In this document: one piece after another, positions 25,945 to 35,503 of the stretch
Numbering within the stretch: the stretch's first letter is position 1
Layout: each line of letters starts with the position of its first letter
From: JAEUIA01 sp038330085
Lineage (GTDB): Bacteria; Planctomycetota; UBA1135; GCA-002686595
DNA length: 64,000 nt
Reading direction: 5' to 3'
Assembly: GCA_038330085.1 (NCBI GenBank)
Contig: JBBQNP010000003.1
Span: forward strand, 1-64,000
Notes under the pieces: model-generated
Told to the model about the DNA's origin: nothing
The model's database searches: none
The model's input: only the letters and a program-made list of their open reading frames with translations
Made by a program: the position numbers and the translations under genes

Positions 25945-27360
25945 ATGAACACCACGAACACCACGACCACTGTGAAGACAGCGAAGTTCAGCGGCGCGAA
26001 GCTCGGCCGCATCGTCCTCTCCACCGCCGCCGCGGCATCGGCCGCAGTGCTGCTGCTCCCCTCGCGCACGGACGCCTTCGCCTTGCTCGGCACGACGCTC
26101 AGCACGTCGCTGCGTCACTTCCGCGTCTACGACAACTTCACCGACTCGACCGCGCACGACAACACGGTGCCGGACACGAACTTCCCCGGCTATCAGGGCG
26201 TCACGATGGCCGTGTGGAAGGCCGCGATCGAATGGGGCAGCCGCCTGCACGCCAACGGCAACGGCGACCCGTCGCAACCCGGCGGCTTGGGTTCGGGCGG
26301 CGCCAACTTCGACGCGTACTTCCAAGGCAACGCGCTCAACGTCGGCAACATCGGCGACAACACGGTGTCCGAGCTCGCCGGTTCGAACGGTGGCGTCCTG
26401 GCCTTCACCGAATCGTTCGGGAACAACACGGGCTGGCGCATGCGCTTCTACTCGTCGTGGATCTGGGCGGACGGACCGGGGACCAACATCCCCGGCAACC
26501 AGATCGACATCCAGGGCGTCGCCTGCCACGAGTACGGACACTCACTGGGCCTCAACCACACGACGACGCCGGGAGCCACGATGGTGGCCACGATCGTCGG
26601 CACCGGTGTCGGGCAGCGCTCGATCGAGACCGACGACATCAACGGCGTGCGGGCCATCTACGGTGTCGCCGCAGCGAGCAAGCCGATCATCTCGAGCATC
26701 GTGACCGCACCGGGATCGGTGACGATCACCGGTTCGAACTTCGCGTTCACGGGCAACCAGGTCTGGTTCACGAAGGACACAGCCGGTGCCACGGTTTCGG
26801 TCATCGTCAACAACGTGGTCTCGACGGGCACACAGCTCACCGTCAACATTCCAGCCAACGCGGGCGCGGGCGACGTGCTCGTCAAGATCCCCTCCAGCGG
26901 CGGCACATCGCTCTCCAACGCGTGGCCCTTCACGCCCAACACCGGACCGTTGTGCCCGTCGCCCTACAACTTCTGCTTCAGCTCGCCGAACACGTTCGAT
27001 CCGAACGGGGCGTTCATGGGTTGGAGCGGTTCGCAGTTCACCTCGAGCAACGACTTCGTGCTCGTCGCGAGCGGCGTGCCCCCGAATGCGGCGGGGCTCT
27101 TCTACATGGGCCTCAACGAGACCTTCTCGTCGTTCGGCAACGGCTTCCGTTGCGTGGGCGGATCGGTGGCGCGCTTCAGCGTGATCCACGCGAACGTCTT
27201 CGGCGACGCGGTTCAGAACGTCGACAACACGCTGGCTCCCGCGCTGGGACGGATCGTTCCGGGCAGCACGTGGAAGTTCCAGTTCTGGTATCGCAACCCG
27301 CTCGCGGGCGGTGCGGGCTTCAACTTGACCGACGGGTTGAGCGTGGACTTCTGCCCCTGA
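25945..27360 (+). CDS. Secreted matrixin-like zinc metalloprotease with C-terminal module
   Basis: 471 residues. A Thr-rich n-region and signal peptide (cleavage near residue 45) precede the catalytic domain. The zinc site HEYGHSLGLNH (about 195-205) is a complete HExxHxxGxxH metzincin motif, and a Met in PGATM follows as a possible Met-turn. An IPT/TIG-like Ig fold comes next (about 245-330: ITGSNFAFTGNQVWF). The last roughly 130 residues form a module shared with the beta-propeller protein at 37714 (see findings). ATG 25945 is chosen because GAGG lies 6 nt upstream; ATG 25942 and GTG 25933 are alternatives. Tandem hairpins follow the gene. Confidence 0.9.
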   Translation: MNTTNTTTTVKTAKFSGAKLGRIVLSTAAAASAAVLLLPSRTDAFALLGTTLSTSLRHFRVYDNFTDSTAHDNTVPDTNFPGYQGVTMAVWKAAIEWGSRLHANGNGDPSQPGGLGSGGANFDAYFQGNALNVGNIGDNTVSELAGSNGGVLAFTESFGNNTGWRMRFYSSWIWADGPGTNIPGNQIDIQGVACHEYGHSLGLNHTTTPGATMVATIVGTGVGQRSIETDDINGVRAIYGVAAASKPIISSIVTAPGSVTITGSNFAFTGNQVWFTKDTAGATVSVIVNNVVSTGTQLTVNIPANAGAGDVLVKIPSSGGTSLSNAWPFTPNTGPLCPSPYNFCFSSPNTFDPNGAFMGWSGSQFTSSNDFVLVASGVPPNAAGLFYMGLNETFSSFGNGFRCVGGSVARFSVIHANVFGDAVQNVDNTLAPALGRIVPGSTWKFQFWYRNPLAGGAGFNLTDGLSVDFCP

Positions 27361-27378
27361 GGCGCACGAGCAGGATCT

Positions 27379-27401
27379 GAGCGGCGGATTCACTGCCGCT
27401 C
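27379..27401 (+). terminator. Hairpin downstream of the metalloprotease gene
   Basis: GAGCGGC (27379-27385) and GCCGCTC (27395-27401) form a perfect 7-bp stem with a 9-nt loop, 18 nt after the stop. It is followed at once by a second, longer hairpin. Confidence 0.5.
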
Positions 27402-27407
27402 ATCGAC

Positions 27408-27441
27408 GACCCGGCCCGAGTTGGCCGGGTCGCTTCGTCTT
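27408..27441 (+). terminator. Probable intrinsic terminator
   Basis: GACCCGGCC (27408-27416) and GGCCGGGTC (27423-27431) form a perfect 9-bp GC-rich stem with a 6-nt loop. The tail GCTTCGTCTT is moderately T-rich. Its position 50 nt after the metalloprotease stop fits termination of the 25394-27360 operon. I see no gene in the rest of the 27361-27722 gap. Confidence 0.65.
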
Positions 27442-27722
27442 GGGGCCCTCCTTCTCGTGGGTCCGATCCGCGTCGGTGTCGGCAGCGCGCGTCGACTCCG
27501 CGCGCACGTGCGTGTGTTGGACACCTGGGTCGCTTCTTGAAGAGCGCGCACCGCCTGCGTTCCCGTCGCGCGCCACGCCGAGGGTGGCTATCGTGCCCCG
27601 CACTCGGGGCTCGGCGATGCGCGAAAGCGCGCGAGAGGCGAGCCGGGTGAACCCTTCATGAGCCAGGTCGGAAACGACTCGAAGCACCAGCCGACGATGA
27701 CGCGAGCCTTCTCGTTGACGAC

Positions 27723-30386
27723 ATGGACGGCACGTTCGTGAACGACACGGTCGTGAACCCCATCGATGACGCGATCGTGGACGGAACCCGCGAACGGCGC
27801 CGGTCTTGGCCCTGGATTGCGCTCCTGCTGGTCCTGACCGCGGCCGTTTTCGCGCGCGGGTTGAACGGCGGGTTCGTGTACGACGACGAGATCTCCGTCC
27901 TGCGCAACCCGTCGCTCTCGAGCTTCAGCGATCTGGCTGCGTCGACGTTGCAGCCGCACGGGGAGTTCCGCGACGTCACGGGAACGGCGGTCGCCGGATA
28001 CTGGCGACCGCTCGCGAACGTCGCGTTGGCCGTCGGTCGGCTGCTCGGCGGCGGCAGCGCGATCGGGTTCCACGCGCTCTCGCTCTTGATCCACCTCTTG
28101 TGCACGTGGGTCGCGTTCTGCTTCGTGCGGCGCATCACTTCGAGCGACGCGGTCGCGTTCTTCGCAGCGCTGTTGTTCGGACTGCATCCGGTGCACGTGG
28201 AGTCGGTGGCGTGGATCAGCGCCATCGACGAAGTGCTGGGCGCTCTCTTCGCGCTGCTCGCGCTGGACGCGTTCTGCGTGTGGCGCGAGCGCGGATCGAA
28301 TGGGTCACCGTGGCTCGCCGGCGCCTGGTTCCTGTGCGCACTGCTCACCAAGGAGATGGCGCTCGCGGTCGTACCCCTCGCGATCGCGATCGATCTCCAT
28401 CGGTACCTGCTGAACCAGCGGGTCGCTCGCGCGTCGGTCGTGATGCTTCCGAACGCACGCCGCGCCTACGCGCCGCTCGCGGCAGCGCTCGCACTCTGGT
28501 ACGTCGCGCGCACGTGCGTGTTCCACAGCCTGATGGCCGGCTTCGACCGCACGACTACCGAGTTCGGCGTGAGCTTCGCGCGGCTCGTCTGGTTGCGCTT
28601 CGAGCTGGTCGCCAAGGGCCTCGAGCTGTGCGTGTGGCCCGCCGACTTGCGCGTGTTCCATCCCTTCGTTCCCCGGGCGCAAGGGCCGTGGCTCACGCTC
28701 GCGGTGTGCGCGGCGTGGACGCTGCTCGTCGTCGCCGCGTGGAAGAAGCGCATGCCGCGCGTCTTGCTCGCCGCGCTGATCGCCGTGCTCGCGATGACAC
28801 CGACGCTCGTCGACGTCAAGGTCTTGAGCTTGTTCCCGCTCGACGAGCGTCACCTGTACGTCGCAGCACTCGGCGTCGTGATGCTCTTCGCGATCGGAGC
28901 CTGGCGGTACCTGCCGCGCCCGCTTGCAGTCATCGTGCTGAGCGCGGGAGCGATCGCGCTAGGCGTGCGCTCGTCCGAGCGCATCGGCGTGTGGCACGAC
29001 CAGAAAACGCTGTTCACGGCGGCCACGGCGGAGGCGCCTCGATCACCGTACGTGCACCGCGTGCTGGGCGGAGTGCTGCTCGAGGAGTACCGCGTCACGC
29101 GCAACCTCGACAAGCTGCGCGCCGCGCACGCGGAGTTCGAGAGGGCGCTCGACCTCGGGCTTGCGGCACAGAACGGCGACGAGACGATCTTCGCCGTCAG
29201 CGCCGACTTCCTGCAGGCGAACGTCGGTCTGGCGTGGTCGTTGATCTACGAGGCCGAGGTCGATTCAGAGCACGATTTCAGCACTCCGGTCGAGCTGCTC
29301 CGGAGGGTCGTGAAGCGCTATCCACAAAGCCCGGAGGCGCTGACCGCGCTCGGCATCGCGCACTACGGCCGCGGCGATCTCGACGAAGCGCAACAGGCGC
29401 TCGAGCAGGCTGTCGCGATCGACGACGGCTTCGTCGAGGCGCACTCGGCGCTCGCGAAGGTGTGGATGCAGCGCGGTGATCCCGCCAAGGCGCGCAAGGA
29501 GATCGAGAGCGCACTGAGCCGGAGCCCCGACAACGTCGACCACATGCGGATCCTCGCCGGCGCGCAGGACGCGATGGGCGATGACGCGGCGGCGATGCAG
29601 ACGGTCGTGCGCGCGCTCTCGATCATGCCCGAGAACCCGGGACTGCACGTGATGCGCGGCAACCTGATGGCGAAGCACGGCAACCTGGACCCCGCGTTGG
29701 CGGAGTTCGATCGCGTGTTGTTGACGCATCCGACGTCGAGCGAAGCCTGGCTCGCGAAGGGCAAGGTTTTGCTCTTGAAGCACGAGACGTCGGGCGCGCT
29801 GCGTGCGTTCGAGCAAGCGGCCGAGTTCGACACGACGAACTTCGAAGCGCACTACAACGCGGGCTCGATGCTCGCTGCCGATCCACAGCAAGGCATACCG
29901 GCTGCGCTGCCGTATTGGGTGCGCGCATACGAACACCGCGGCGTCAATCCGGCCGGCAAGATGCTGCGCGCAACCCTCTTGAAAGCGCCGATCGCGAGCG
30001 CGGACACACTCGTCTCGCTCGCCACGTCCGACGCCGACCACCACGATTCCGACGGCGCGCTCGAGTGGATCGAACGCGCTCTGAAGATCGATGCCAAGAA
30101 CGGTCAGGCGCTCTTTCTCAAGGGCGGTATGTTGCGGGAGAAGGGCGACAAGGAGGGTGCGCTCAGCGCGTGGAAGGCTGCCTGCGAGGCCCTGCCGGAC
30201 AGCCCGGGCGCTTTCGGGTCGACTGCTTCGCTCCTGATCGAAATGGGTAACCGCGGCGAGGCGCGGAAGTATCTGGAGCGGGCGCTCGCCATCGTGCGCA
30301 AACAGGCCGAGACGGATCCGAAAGCGAAGGAGATCCTGCCGGCGCTCGAGCAGCAGCTCTCCGAGTTCGACGACAAGGGAAAGTGA
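27723..30386 (+). CDS. TMTC-like GT-C membrane glycosyltransferase with C-terminal TPRs
   Basis: 887 residues. The first about 420 residues hold roughly ten TM helices. Just after TM1 comes GGFVYDDEISVLRNPSL (about 49-65), with the acidic DDE that serves as catalytic/metal site in the first lumenal loop of GT-C enzymes. LFGLHPVHVESVAWISAIDEVLG is the second landmark shared with eukaryotic TMTC and bacterial DUF1736-type proteins. From about 435 to the end at least eight TPR-like helix pairs follow (EALTALGIAHYGRGDLDEAQ). By family it would transfer a sugar, probably mannose, from a polyprenyl-phosphate donor to exported protein. The donor could come from the GT2 enzyme at 20120; both statements are inference. 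Confidence 0.88.
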   Translation: MDGTFVNDTVVNPIDDAIVDGTRERRRSWPWIALLLVLTAAVFARGLNGGFVYDDEISVLRNPSLSSFSDLAASTLQPHGEFRDVTGTAVAGYWRPLANVALAVGRLLGGGSAIGFHALSLLIHLLCTWVAFCFVRRITSSDAVAFFAALLFGLHPVHVESVAWISAIDEVLGALFALLALDAFCVWRERGSNGSPWLAGAWFLCALLTKEMALAVVPLAIAIDLHRYLLNQRVARASVVMLPNARRAYAPLAAALALWYVARTCVFHSLMAGFDRTTTEFGVSFARLVWLRFELVAKGLELCVWPADLRVFHPFVPRAQGPWLTLAVCAAWTLLVVAAWKKRMPRVLLAALIAVLAMTPTLVDVKVLSLFPLDERHLYVAALGVVMLFAIGAWRYLPRPLAVIVLSAGAIALGVRSSERIGVWHDQKTLFTAATAEAPRSPYVHRVLGGVLLEEYRVTRNLDKLRAAHAEFERALDLGLAAQNGDETIFAVSADFLQANVGLAWSLIYEAEVDSEHDFSTPVELLRRVVKRYPQSPEALTALGIAHYGRGDLDEAQQALEQAVAIDDGFVEAHSALAKVWMQRGDPAKARKEIESALSRSPDNVDHMRILAGAQDAMGDDAAAMQTVVRALSIMPENPGLHVMRGNLMAKHGNLDPALAEFDRVLLTHPTSSEAWLAKGKVLLLKHETSGALRAFEQAAEFDTTNFEAHYNAGSMLAADPQQGIPAALPYWVRAYEHRGVNPAGKMLRATLLKAPIASADTLVSLATSDADHHDSDGALEWIERALKIDAKNGQALFLKGGMLREKGDKEGALSAWKAACEALPDSPGAFGSTASLLIEMGNRGEARKYLERALAIVRKQAETDPKAKEILPALEQQLSEFDDKGK

Positions 30387-30510
30387 TCTCGCGGGACGAA
30401 CGAGCGAGCGTCGGTGACGATGGCTCGGAGCGGATCACGCAGAGTTGACGGTTGAAGTGAGGATTTAGAGGGCCGCGCCCAACGGCGTGGTCGAAGCGAT
30501 ACCGAGATCT

Positions 30511-32001
30511 ATGCGCTCGCACGCAATCGTTGCCCTGTTCGCTTTTCTCGCCGGCGCGCTGGTCGTCTGGTTGATCGTGTTCGCGACGGGATCGCCGCGT
30601 CCGACGCCCAGCCCGATTCAACCGGCCGCGAACGGAAGCGCGATCGATGCTGCGCCGCAACCTGCGGACGAGATCGCGAACGTGCCCGCGACCGGTCACG
30701 TGGTCTCCCAGAAGACGACCTTCGTCGCAGCCTCCGCGAAGCGAACGCCGACCGAACTGCGCACCCTGTGTCTGCTGGGCGGGTTCGTGCGCAGCTCGTC
30801 CGAGGCTCGTACGCCGGTGTCGAGTGCCTATGTCGGTCTGTTCCGGCCTGCGCTCCAAGACGACAGTGCGACGAGCGATTTCGGTCAGTGGGGTGGTCCG
30901 CCCGACTACCGTCCGGAGTGGCGGCAGCTGCTCTCGTGGACTTATACGGACGAGGACGGGAAGTTCTCGTTCGACGAGTTGAAGGCCGGCACGTACATCG
31001 TGCGCGCTGAGCGCGGGCCGCTCGTGACGGCGAGCACGGCGCCGCAGACGCTCGAAGTGGGCGAAGTGCGCGCCGGCCTCGACATCGCGTTGCCGCTCAC
31101 CGGCGATCTCGAGGGACACATCCTCGCGCCGCCCGACACGTCGTTCGACACGTGGCGGGTCGCACTGGAGCGCGCCGACAAGCAGATCGAGCCAATCATG
31201 CGGAGCGATGTCGGAGGTGACGACCGCGTGCGCAAAAACGTCGAGGACGACGGCGCGTTCGAGATCGGTCCGGCGCAAGCAGGGTTGCACCGCGTGCTTC
31301 TTGTCTGGCCGGGCCAGTCCACGTCTCTTGGACAGCGAAACGGTTTGCCGATCGGTGAAGTGATGATCGTCGCCGGCGAGACCGTGAAGCAAGAGTTCGA
31401 CTTGCGTGGAGGGTTTCCCGGATCGTTGAACGTCACGCTGCACATTCCCCTCCTCGAACGCGAGGACGCGCCGGCATTCCACCGCAGGATTCCCTACACG
31501 ATCGACGCGCGGCCGAGCTTTCGCGACGCGAAGGTCGAATCGTTGGTCGCAACCTGCCGGTTGGGAGAGACGGTGGTCGTCGGTCCGTTCGAGCCGGGGA
31601 TGTGGTCGCTCAGGATCGACTCACCGCTCACGATGTGGACGTACTCGGTGCCGGTCGAAATGCTGATCGAAGCCGGCAAATCGCGCGACGTGACGATCGA
31701 AGTGCCCTTGTTCGAAGGCACGTTGACCTGCCAGGATGCAACGTCCGGCGAAGTCCTGCGTGGCACGAACGTGAGCGTCGGCGTCCATTCTCCGTCAGGA
31801 GACAGAGGCATGGGGGTGAAGACGGACGATCAGGGTCGCCTTCGGTTGGAGTATCCGATCGGCACGTACACGCTGGCGGTCTTCGCGTTCAAGCAAGACG
31901 GGACGTGGGACACGGCGTTGCCCGAGACGTTCGATTGGCAGGCTGACGGACCGCACCCGAACTCGCTGAAGCTCTTGAGTCCGACGTCCGCGCCGCGCTG
32001 A
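30511..32001 (+). CDS. Anchored protein with CarboxypepD_reg-like beta-sandwich repeats
   Basis: 496 residues. An N-terminal TM segment (about 5-25) is followed by a Pro/Ala linker, then several beta-sandwich domains. YTDEDGKFSFDELKAGTYIVRAE is the signature of carboxypeptidase regulatory-like/CNA-B folds, and KTDDQGRLRLEYPIGTYTLAVFA near the C-terminus repeats it. A likely extracytoplasmic structural or binding protein; no enzyme motif. ATG 30511 is chosen because it begins the TM segment; an in-frame GTG at 30487 is possible. It stands alone, about 125 nt after the GT-C/TPR gene. Confidence 0.78.
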   Translation: MRSHAIVALFAFLAGALVVWLIVFATGSPRPTPSPIQPAANGSAIDAAPQPADEIANVPATGHVVSQKTTFVAASAKRTPTELRTLCLLGGFVRSSSEARTPVSSAYVGLFRPALQDDSATSDFGQWGGPPDYRPEWRQLLSWTYTDEDGKFSFDELKAGTYIVRAERGPLVTASTAPQTLEVGEVRAGLDIALPLTGDLEGHILAPPDTSFDTWRVALERADKQIEPIMRSDVGGDDRVRKNVEDDGAFEIGPAQAGLHRVLLVWPGQSTSLGQRNGLPIGEVMIVAGETVKQEFDLRGGFPGSLNVTLHIPLLEREDAPAFHRRIPYTIDARPSFRDAKVESLVATCRLGETVVVGPFEPGMWSLRIDSPLTMWTYSVPVEMLIEAGKSRDVTIEVPLFEGTLTCQDATSGEVLRGTNVSVGVHSPSGDRGMGVKTDDQGRLRLEYPIGTYTLAVFAFKQDGTWDTALPETFDWQADGPHPNSLKLLSPTSAPR

Positions 32002-32051
32002 TCCTCTGCGAGCGAACGCGAGACGTCGTCGGATCCGTGCGTGGAGTTCGC

Positions 32052-32906
32052 TCAGTGCGCTCCGCAGAGCGTGACTTGATCCACCGAGAACACCGGGCCT
32101 TCGACGCAGCACTTCGCGTTCGGCCACGCGCCCATCGGGCCGTCGCTCACCGTCGGCACCGGACATCCGTTGCAGATGCCGACGCCGCAACCCATGAACG
32201 TTTCGAGCGAGAGCCAGCACTCGAGCTTCTTCTCGCGCGCGAGCGACTCGACCGCTTCGAGCATGCGCTCCGGACCGCACGCGAGCAGGCGTACTTTGCG
32301 TGGTAATGTGCCGGCGCTCCACAGGCTCTCGAGCAACTGCAGCACGTTGCCGCGCATGCCGTGTGAGCCGTCGTCGGTGCACGTGTGGACCGGAACGCCG
32401 AGCGTCTTGAACGCTTCGAGGTCGTACAACAAGCCTTTGCGCGCGGCGCCGTACAAGTAGACGAGCTGATCCGGACGCGCAGGTTTGCGACCGTCCATCC
32501 CCGCGAGCGCTTGCTCGATCCCCATCCAGAACGGTGCGGATCCGATCCCGCCCGCGAGCATCACCCACGGCGCTCCGTCGCCGTCGAGCGTCCCCCATCC
32601 GTTGCCGAGCGGACCGACGACGCGCAGCTTCGTGCCGGGCGTGCACTGCGCGAGAGCAGCGGTGCCCGTGCCCATGATCTTGATCAGGAACTCGATGTCG
32701 CGGCCGACCTGCCGGTAGACCGAAAACGGCCGCGGGATCGACGGCGACAAGCGGTCTTCGCGACGCAGCATGAAGAAGCGCGCGGCGCGCAGCGGCGACA
32801 GCGGCGTCTCGGTGCGGATGCGCAGCACGACGCCGTCGTCGCCGCACGGCACGACGGACACGGCTTCGGCCAGCATCGATCTCGAATCGGACGGCGGAGC
32901 GGGCAT
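32052..32906 (-). CDS. pyrK: PyrK-like FAD/[2Fe-2S] electron-transfer subunit
   Basis: About 284 residues. The ferredoxin-reductase-like fold has the FAD-binding RPFSVYR, the NAD-binding GGIGSAPFWMGIEQAL, and a C-terminal [2Fe-2S] site MGCGVGICNGCPVP followed by a later Cys. This cysteine arrangement is diagnostic of the dihydroorotate dehydrogenase B electron-transfer subunit PyrK, which passes electrons from PyrD to NAD+. No pyrD or other pyrimidine gene is adjacent, so it could serve another dehydrogenase. ATG 32906 is used; TTG 32969 would overlap the upstream gene as TTGA, and ATG 32876 is also possible. Confidence 0.86.
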   Translation of the reverse strand: MPAPPSDSRSMLAEAVSVVPCGDDGVVLRIRTETPLSPLRAARFFMLRREDRLSPSIPRPFSVYRQVGRDIEFLIKIMGTGTAALAQCTPGTKLRVVGPLGNGWGTLDGDGAPWVMLAGGIGSAPFWMGIEQALAGMDGRKPARPDQLVYLYGAARKGLLYDLEAFKTLGVPVHTCTDDGSHGMRGNVLQLLESLWSAGTLPRKVRLLACGPERMLEAVESLAREKKLECWLSLETFMGCGVGICNGCPVPTVSDGPMGAWPNAKCCVEGPVFSVDQVTLCGAH

Positions 32907-32965
32907 GGGCGCGACAGGATAACGAGCAGAGTGCTCGAAATCGCGCCGGATCCGCGCCTCGTTCG

Positions 32966-35383
32966 TCAATCGACGCGCGACCAGACTCCCCCGTCGCGAC
33001 CGACCCGGCCGTGCACGCCCATCAGCGGATGCGCGCTCAACGCACGCTTCCCTGCGTCGAGCTCCGGCACGCGCGTCGCGCCCGAGTAGTGCTGCTTCTC
33101 ACCCTGGTTGTCGCTCACCATGATGCGGCCGTCCGCGTCGATCGAGAACACCCGGGTCCCCGACAGTCCGGGCGAAAGCGGCCACGCGTAGGCCAGGAAC
33201 TCGCGCTCGTCGTCGTCGACGTTGCGCGGCGAGCGGCGCGCCACGTCGATGCGGAACACGTAGCCGGCCGAGGTGAAGCATCCGTCTTCGTCCGGACGCA
33301 TGTTCACCGGCAGGAGCGGATTTTTCAGCGCGGGCTTCAAGCTGCGCAGCCCCGTCGCACCCGTGAGCTCGCCCAGCGTGCCGAACTCGCCTTCGCCGTC
33401 GCGATCGAGGTCGTCGTTGCGTGCCGAGCGGAACGCGCGCTCGGCTTGCTCGATCTCTTGAAGCGTCTTCTGCGCCGCCGTTTCGTTGGCTTCGGTGCGG
33501 GCCGACATGAGCGTGGGTACCGCCGTCGCGCCTGCGATCGCGGCCGTGCACAAGAGCGCATATCCGCTCGTCGTGCCCTTGCCTTCGTGCGTCGCGACCT
33601 CGAGCCCGAGGCTGGTGCGCCGCCCGACGGTGATCGACGTGTCGTCCTTGCTCGTTTTCGTGAGCGAGAACGCTCCCGGCTCTGCCTTCAGCGCCCGCTG
33701 CATCGCGCCCGGTGTGGTTCCCGCTGCGCTCGCCGCGGACAGCGCGTGCGCCAGACCCGCGTTCGTGTAGCTCAAGATCAGCGCGTGATCGTCGATGCAC
33801 CAGCTCAACTCGATCATCGTCGTGGCGCCGCCTTGCGCGCCCTGCATCGGCATCGGATCGAGCCTGTACGTCGTGAACCCGTACATCTCGCGCGAGCGCA
33901 CGTGATCGCGCAGTGGCGTCGTCTGGACGTACTGGTCGAACTGCTTGCGCAGCGCCGCTGCGTCCTTCAACTGCACGACGAACGTGAGCTCGAGCCCATC
34001 GGTCGGAAGCCCCTGGCCGAAGCGCGCGAGCTGCTCGACGTCGCCCGTGATGCCGACCGTTGGGCCGACCTTCGCGAACAGGTCCTTGCGCAAGTCGAAG
34101 CCTTTGGCCGCGACCGCGTCGAAGGCGTCGTCGAGATCGGCCTTGCCCTTGTCGGGGAGGAGCTTGTACACGGTGTCGATCAGCTCGAGCAGGTCGATCG
34201 AGCCGAGCGCTGCGACCGGTGCGTCGTCCGGGATGAAGCGCGCGACGGCGGGATCGATCGGATGCGCAGCGAACACGCGCGTGAAAAGATCGTTTCCGTC
34301 GGGCGAATCGATCAACAGCGCCTCGTCGATGCCGGTCTGGCCCAGCGCGGCGACGGACGAAATGCCGTGGACCGAGTTCGCGCCGAGCCCATCGATGACG
34401 TGCTTGACGTCGACGTCGCCGAACATCCCCACCACCGTCCACACGGGATCGAGGTTGAGAAAGCACTCCGCGACCGGCAGCGAACCCTCTTGCGAGAGAT
34501 CGCGCGTCGCACGCACGATGTGGGCTGCGGCGAACGAGTCCTCGAGCGGACGACGCGGCAGCGGTGCCATCACGGAAGGCACGAGCGGTTGCGGACCGAC
34601 CTGGAAGATGAACTGGTTGCCTTCTCGTGCGAGCTCCAGGCCCGCGCCGTCGACGCTCGCGTGACGGTGCCAGGCCTCGGCACCGTCGGAGACGACGTCG
34701 ATCTTCAGCGCGGTGCTCGGGTTCTTCGCCGCGTCCTTCGCGATGGAATCGAACGCGCGGTCGAGCAGATGCTGGAGATCGTCCGCGTGTGCTCCGGCGT
34801 CGAACAGGAACGCGAACGTCAGCGGGCAGCCGGTGACTTCGTCGGCGCGTCCGGCCAAAAGCTTGGCGTCGACCGAGATCAGCGCGACGACCAGCTCGCC
34901 TTCGAGGGCGAGGAACCGGCCCTTCAACTCGCCCAGGTCGGGAAACTCGTCGCGCAGCTCGGTCTCGAGCCCGGCCAGCCTCGATTCCATTTCCTCGCGC
35001 GCGCCGGCCATCGCCGGGTTCGCGAACAGTTCCGGCAACGGCGAGCGCGCCATCGCTTCCGCGAGCTTCTCGACGTGTGGCAGGCGCACCGCGATCAGCG
35101 TCGACTTGGGCAAGCGCTGCAGCAGCGTGCCGCGCGCGGCGAGCGTAGGCAGCTCGACCTTCGCGGGCGGCGGCGTGTCGGGCAGCACGATCGGTTTTGC
35201 GATCAGCCCTTGGTCGGCGGCCGCTGTCGCCTTCGCTTTCGGACGCGGTTTCGCAGGCGGGGCGACCTCACTGGTCACCATGTCCTGCGACTGCGAGCCT
35301 GTGAACTCGCTCTGGACGCAGGCTGCGCACAGGAAGATCGAGAGGCCGAGTGCAGTCGTTCGCGTGCGCATCCAGTTCGTCAT
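32966..35383 (-). CDS. Large lipoprotein with pilin-like C-terminal segment
   Basis: 805 residues. The lipobox LCAAC (Cys about 22) is followed by a Pro/Lys/Ala linker (about 38-75). A long globular region (80-600) contains DUF3352-like blocks such as KSTLIAVRLPHVEKLAEAM and DDAPVAALGSIDLLELID. At about 630-650 a hydrophobic helix (LLCTAAIAGATAVPTLMSA) leads into TEANETAAQKTLQEIEQAERAF and DRDGEGEFGTLGELTGA, the hallmark of type II pseudopilin-like segments common in planctomycetes, here placed inside a lipoprotein. Function unknown. Its stop overlaps a potential TTG start of the PyrK-like gene. Confidence 0.82.
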   Translation of the reverse strand: MTNWMRTRTTALGLSIFLCAACVQSEFTGSQSQDMVTSEVAPPAKPRPKAKATAAADQGLIAKPIVLPDTPPPAKVELPTLAARGTLLQRLPKSTLIAVRLPHVEKLAEAMARSPLPELFANPAMAGAREEMESRLAGLETELRDEFPDLGELKGRFLALEGELVVALISVDAKLLAGRADEVTGCPLTFAFLFDAGAHADDLQHLLDRAFDSIAKDAAKNPSTALKIDVVSDGAEAWHRHASVDGAGLELAREGNQFIFQVGPQPLVPSVMAPLPRRPLEDSFAAAHIVRATRDLSQEGSLPVAECFLNLDPVWTVVGMFGDVDVKHVIDGLGANSVHGISSVAALGQTGIDEALLIDSPDGNDLFTRVFAAHPIDPAVARFIPDDAPVAALGSIDLLELIDTVYKLLPDKGKADLDDAFDAVAAKGFDLRKDLFAKVGPTVGITGDVEQLARFGQGLPTDGLELTFVVQLKDAAALRKQFDQYVQTTPLRDHVRSREMYGFTTYRLDPMPMQGAQGGATTMIELSWCIDDHALILSYTNAGLAHALSAASAAGTTPGAMQRALKAEPGAFSLTKTSKDDTSITVGRRTSLGLEVATHEGKGTTSGYALLCTAAIAGATAVPTLMSARTEANETAAQKTLQEIEQAERAFRSARNDDLDRDGEGEFGTLGELTGATGLRSLKPALKNPLLPVNMRPDEDGCFTSAGYVFRIDVARRSPRNVDDDEREFLAYAWPLSPGLSGTRVFSIDADGRIMVSDNQGEKQHYSGATRVPELDAGKRALSAHPLMGVHGRVGRDGGVWSRVD

Positions 35384-35503
35384 CGAGTCGTCTCCGTTCG
35401 AGCCGCGCGCATCTCGAAGTGCGCACGTGCGGGGGATTCATGTGATCGGCAGCGGGATGAGCGTTTCGAAAGTGAAAGGCAGCGCATTTCTTTCCGCGCG
35501 CTC

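Noticed and set aside
34660..34685. GGTGCCAGGCCTCGGCACC as another REP-like hairpin
   Set aside because: It lies inside the lipoprotein coding sequence and lacks the GAATACC loop and right-hand motif.
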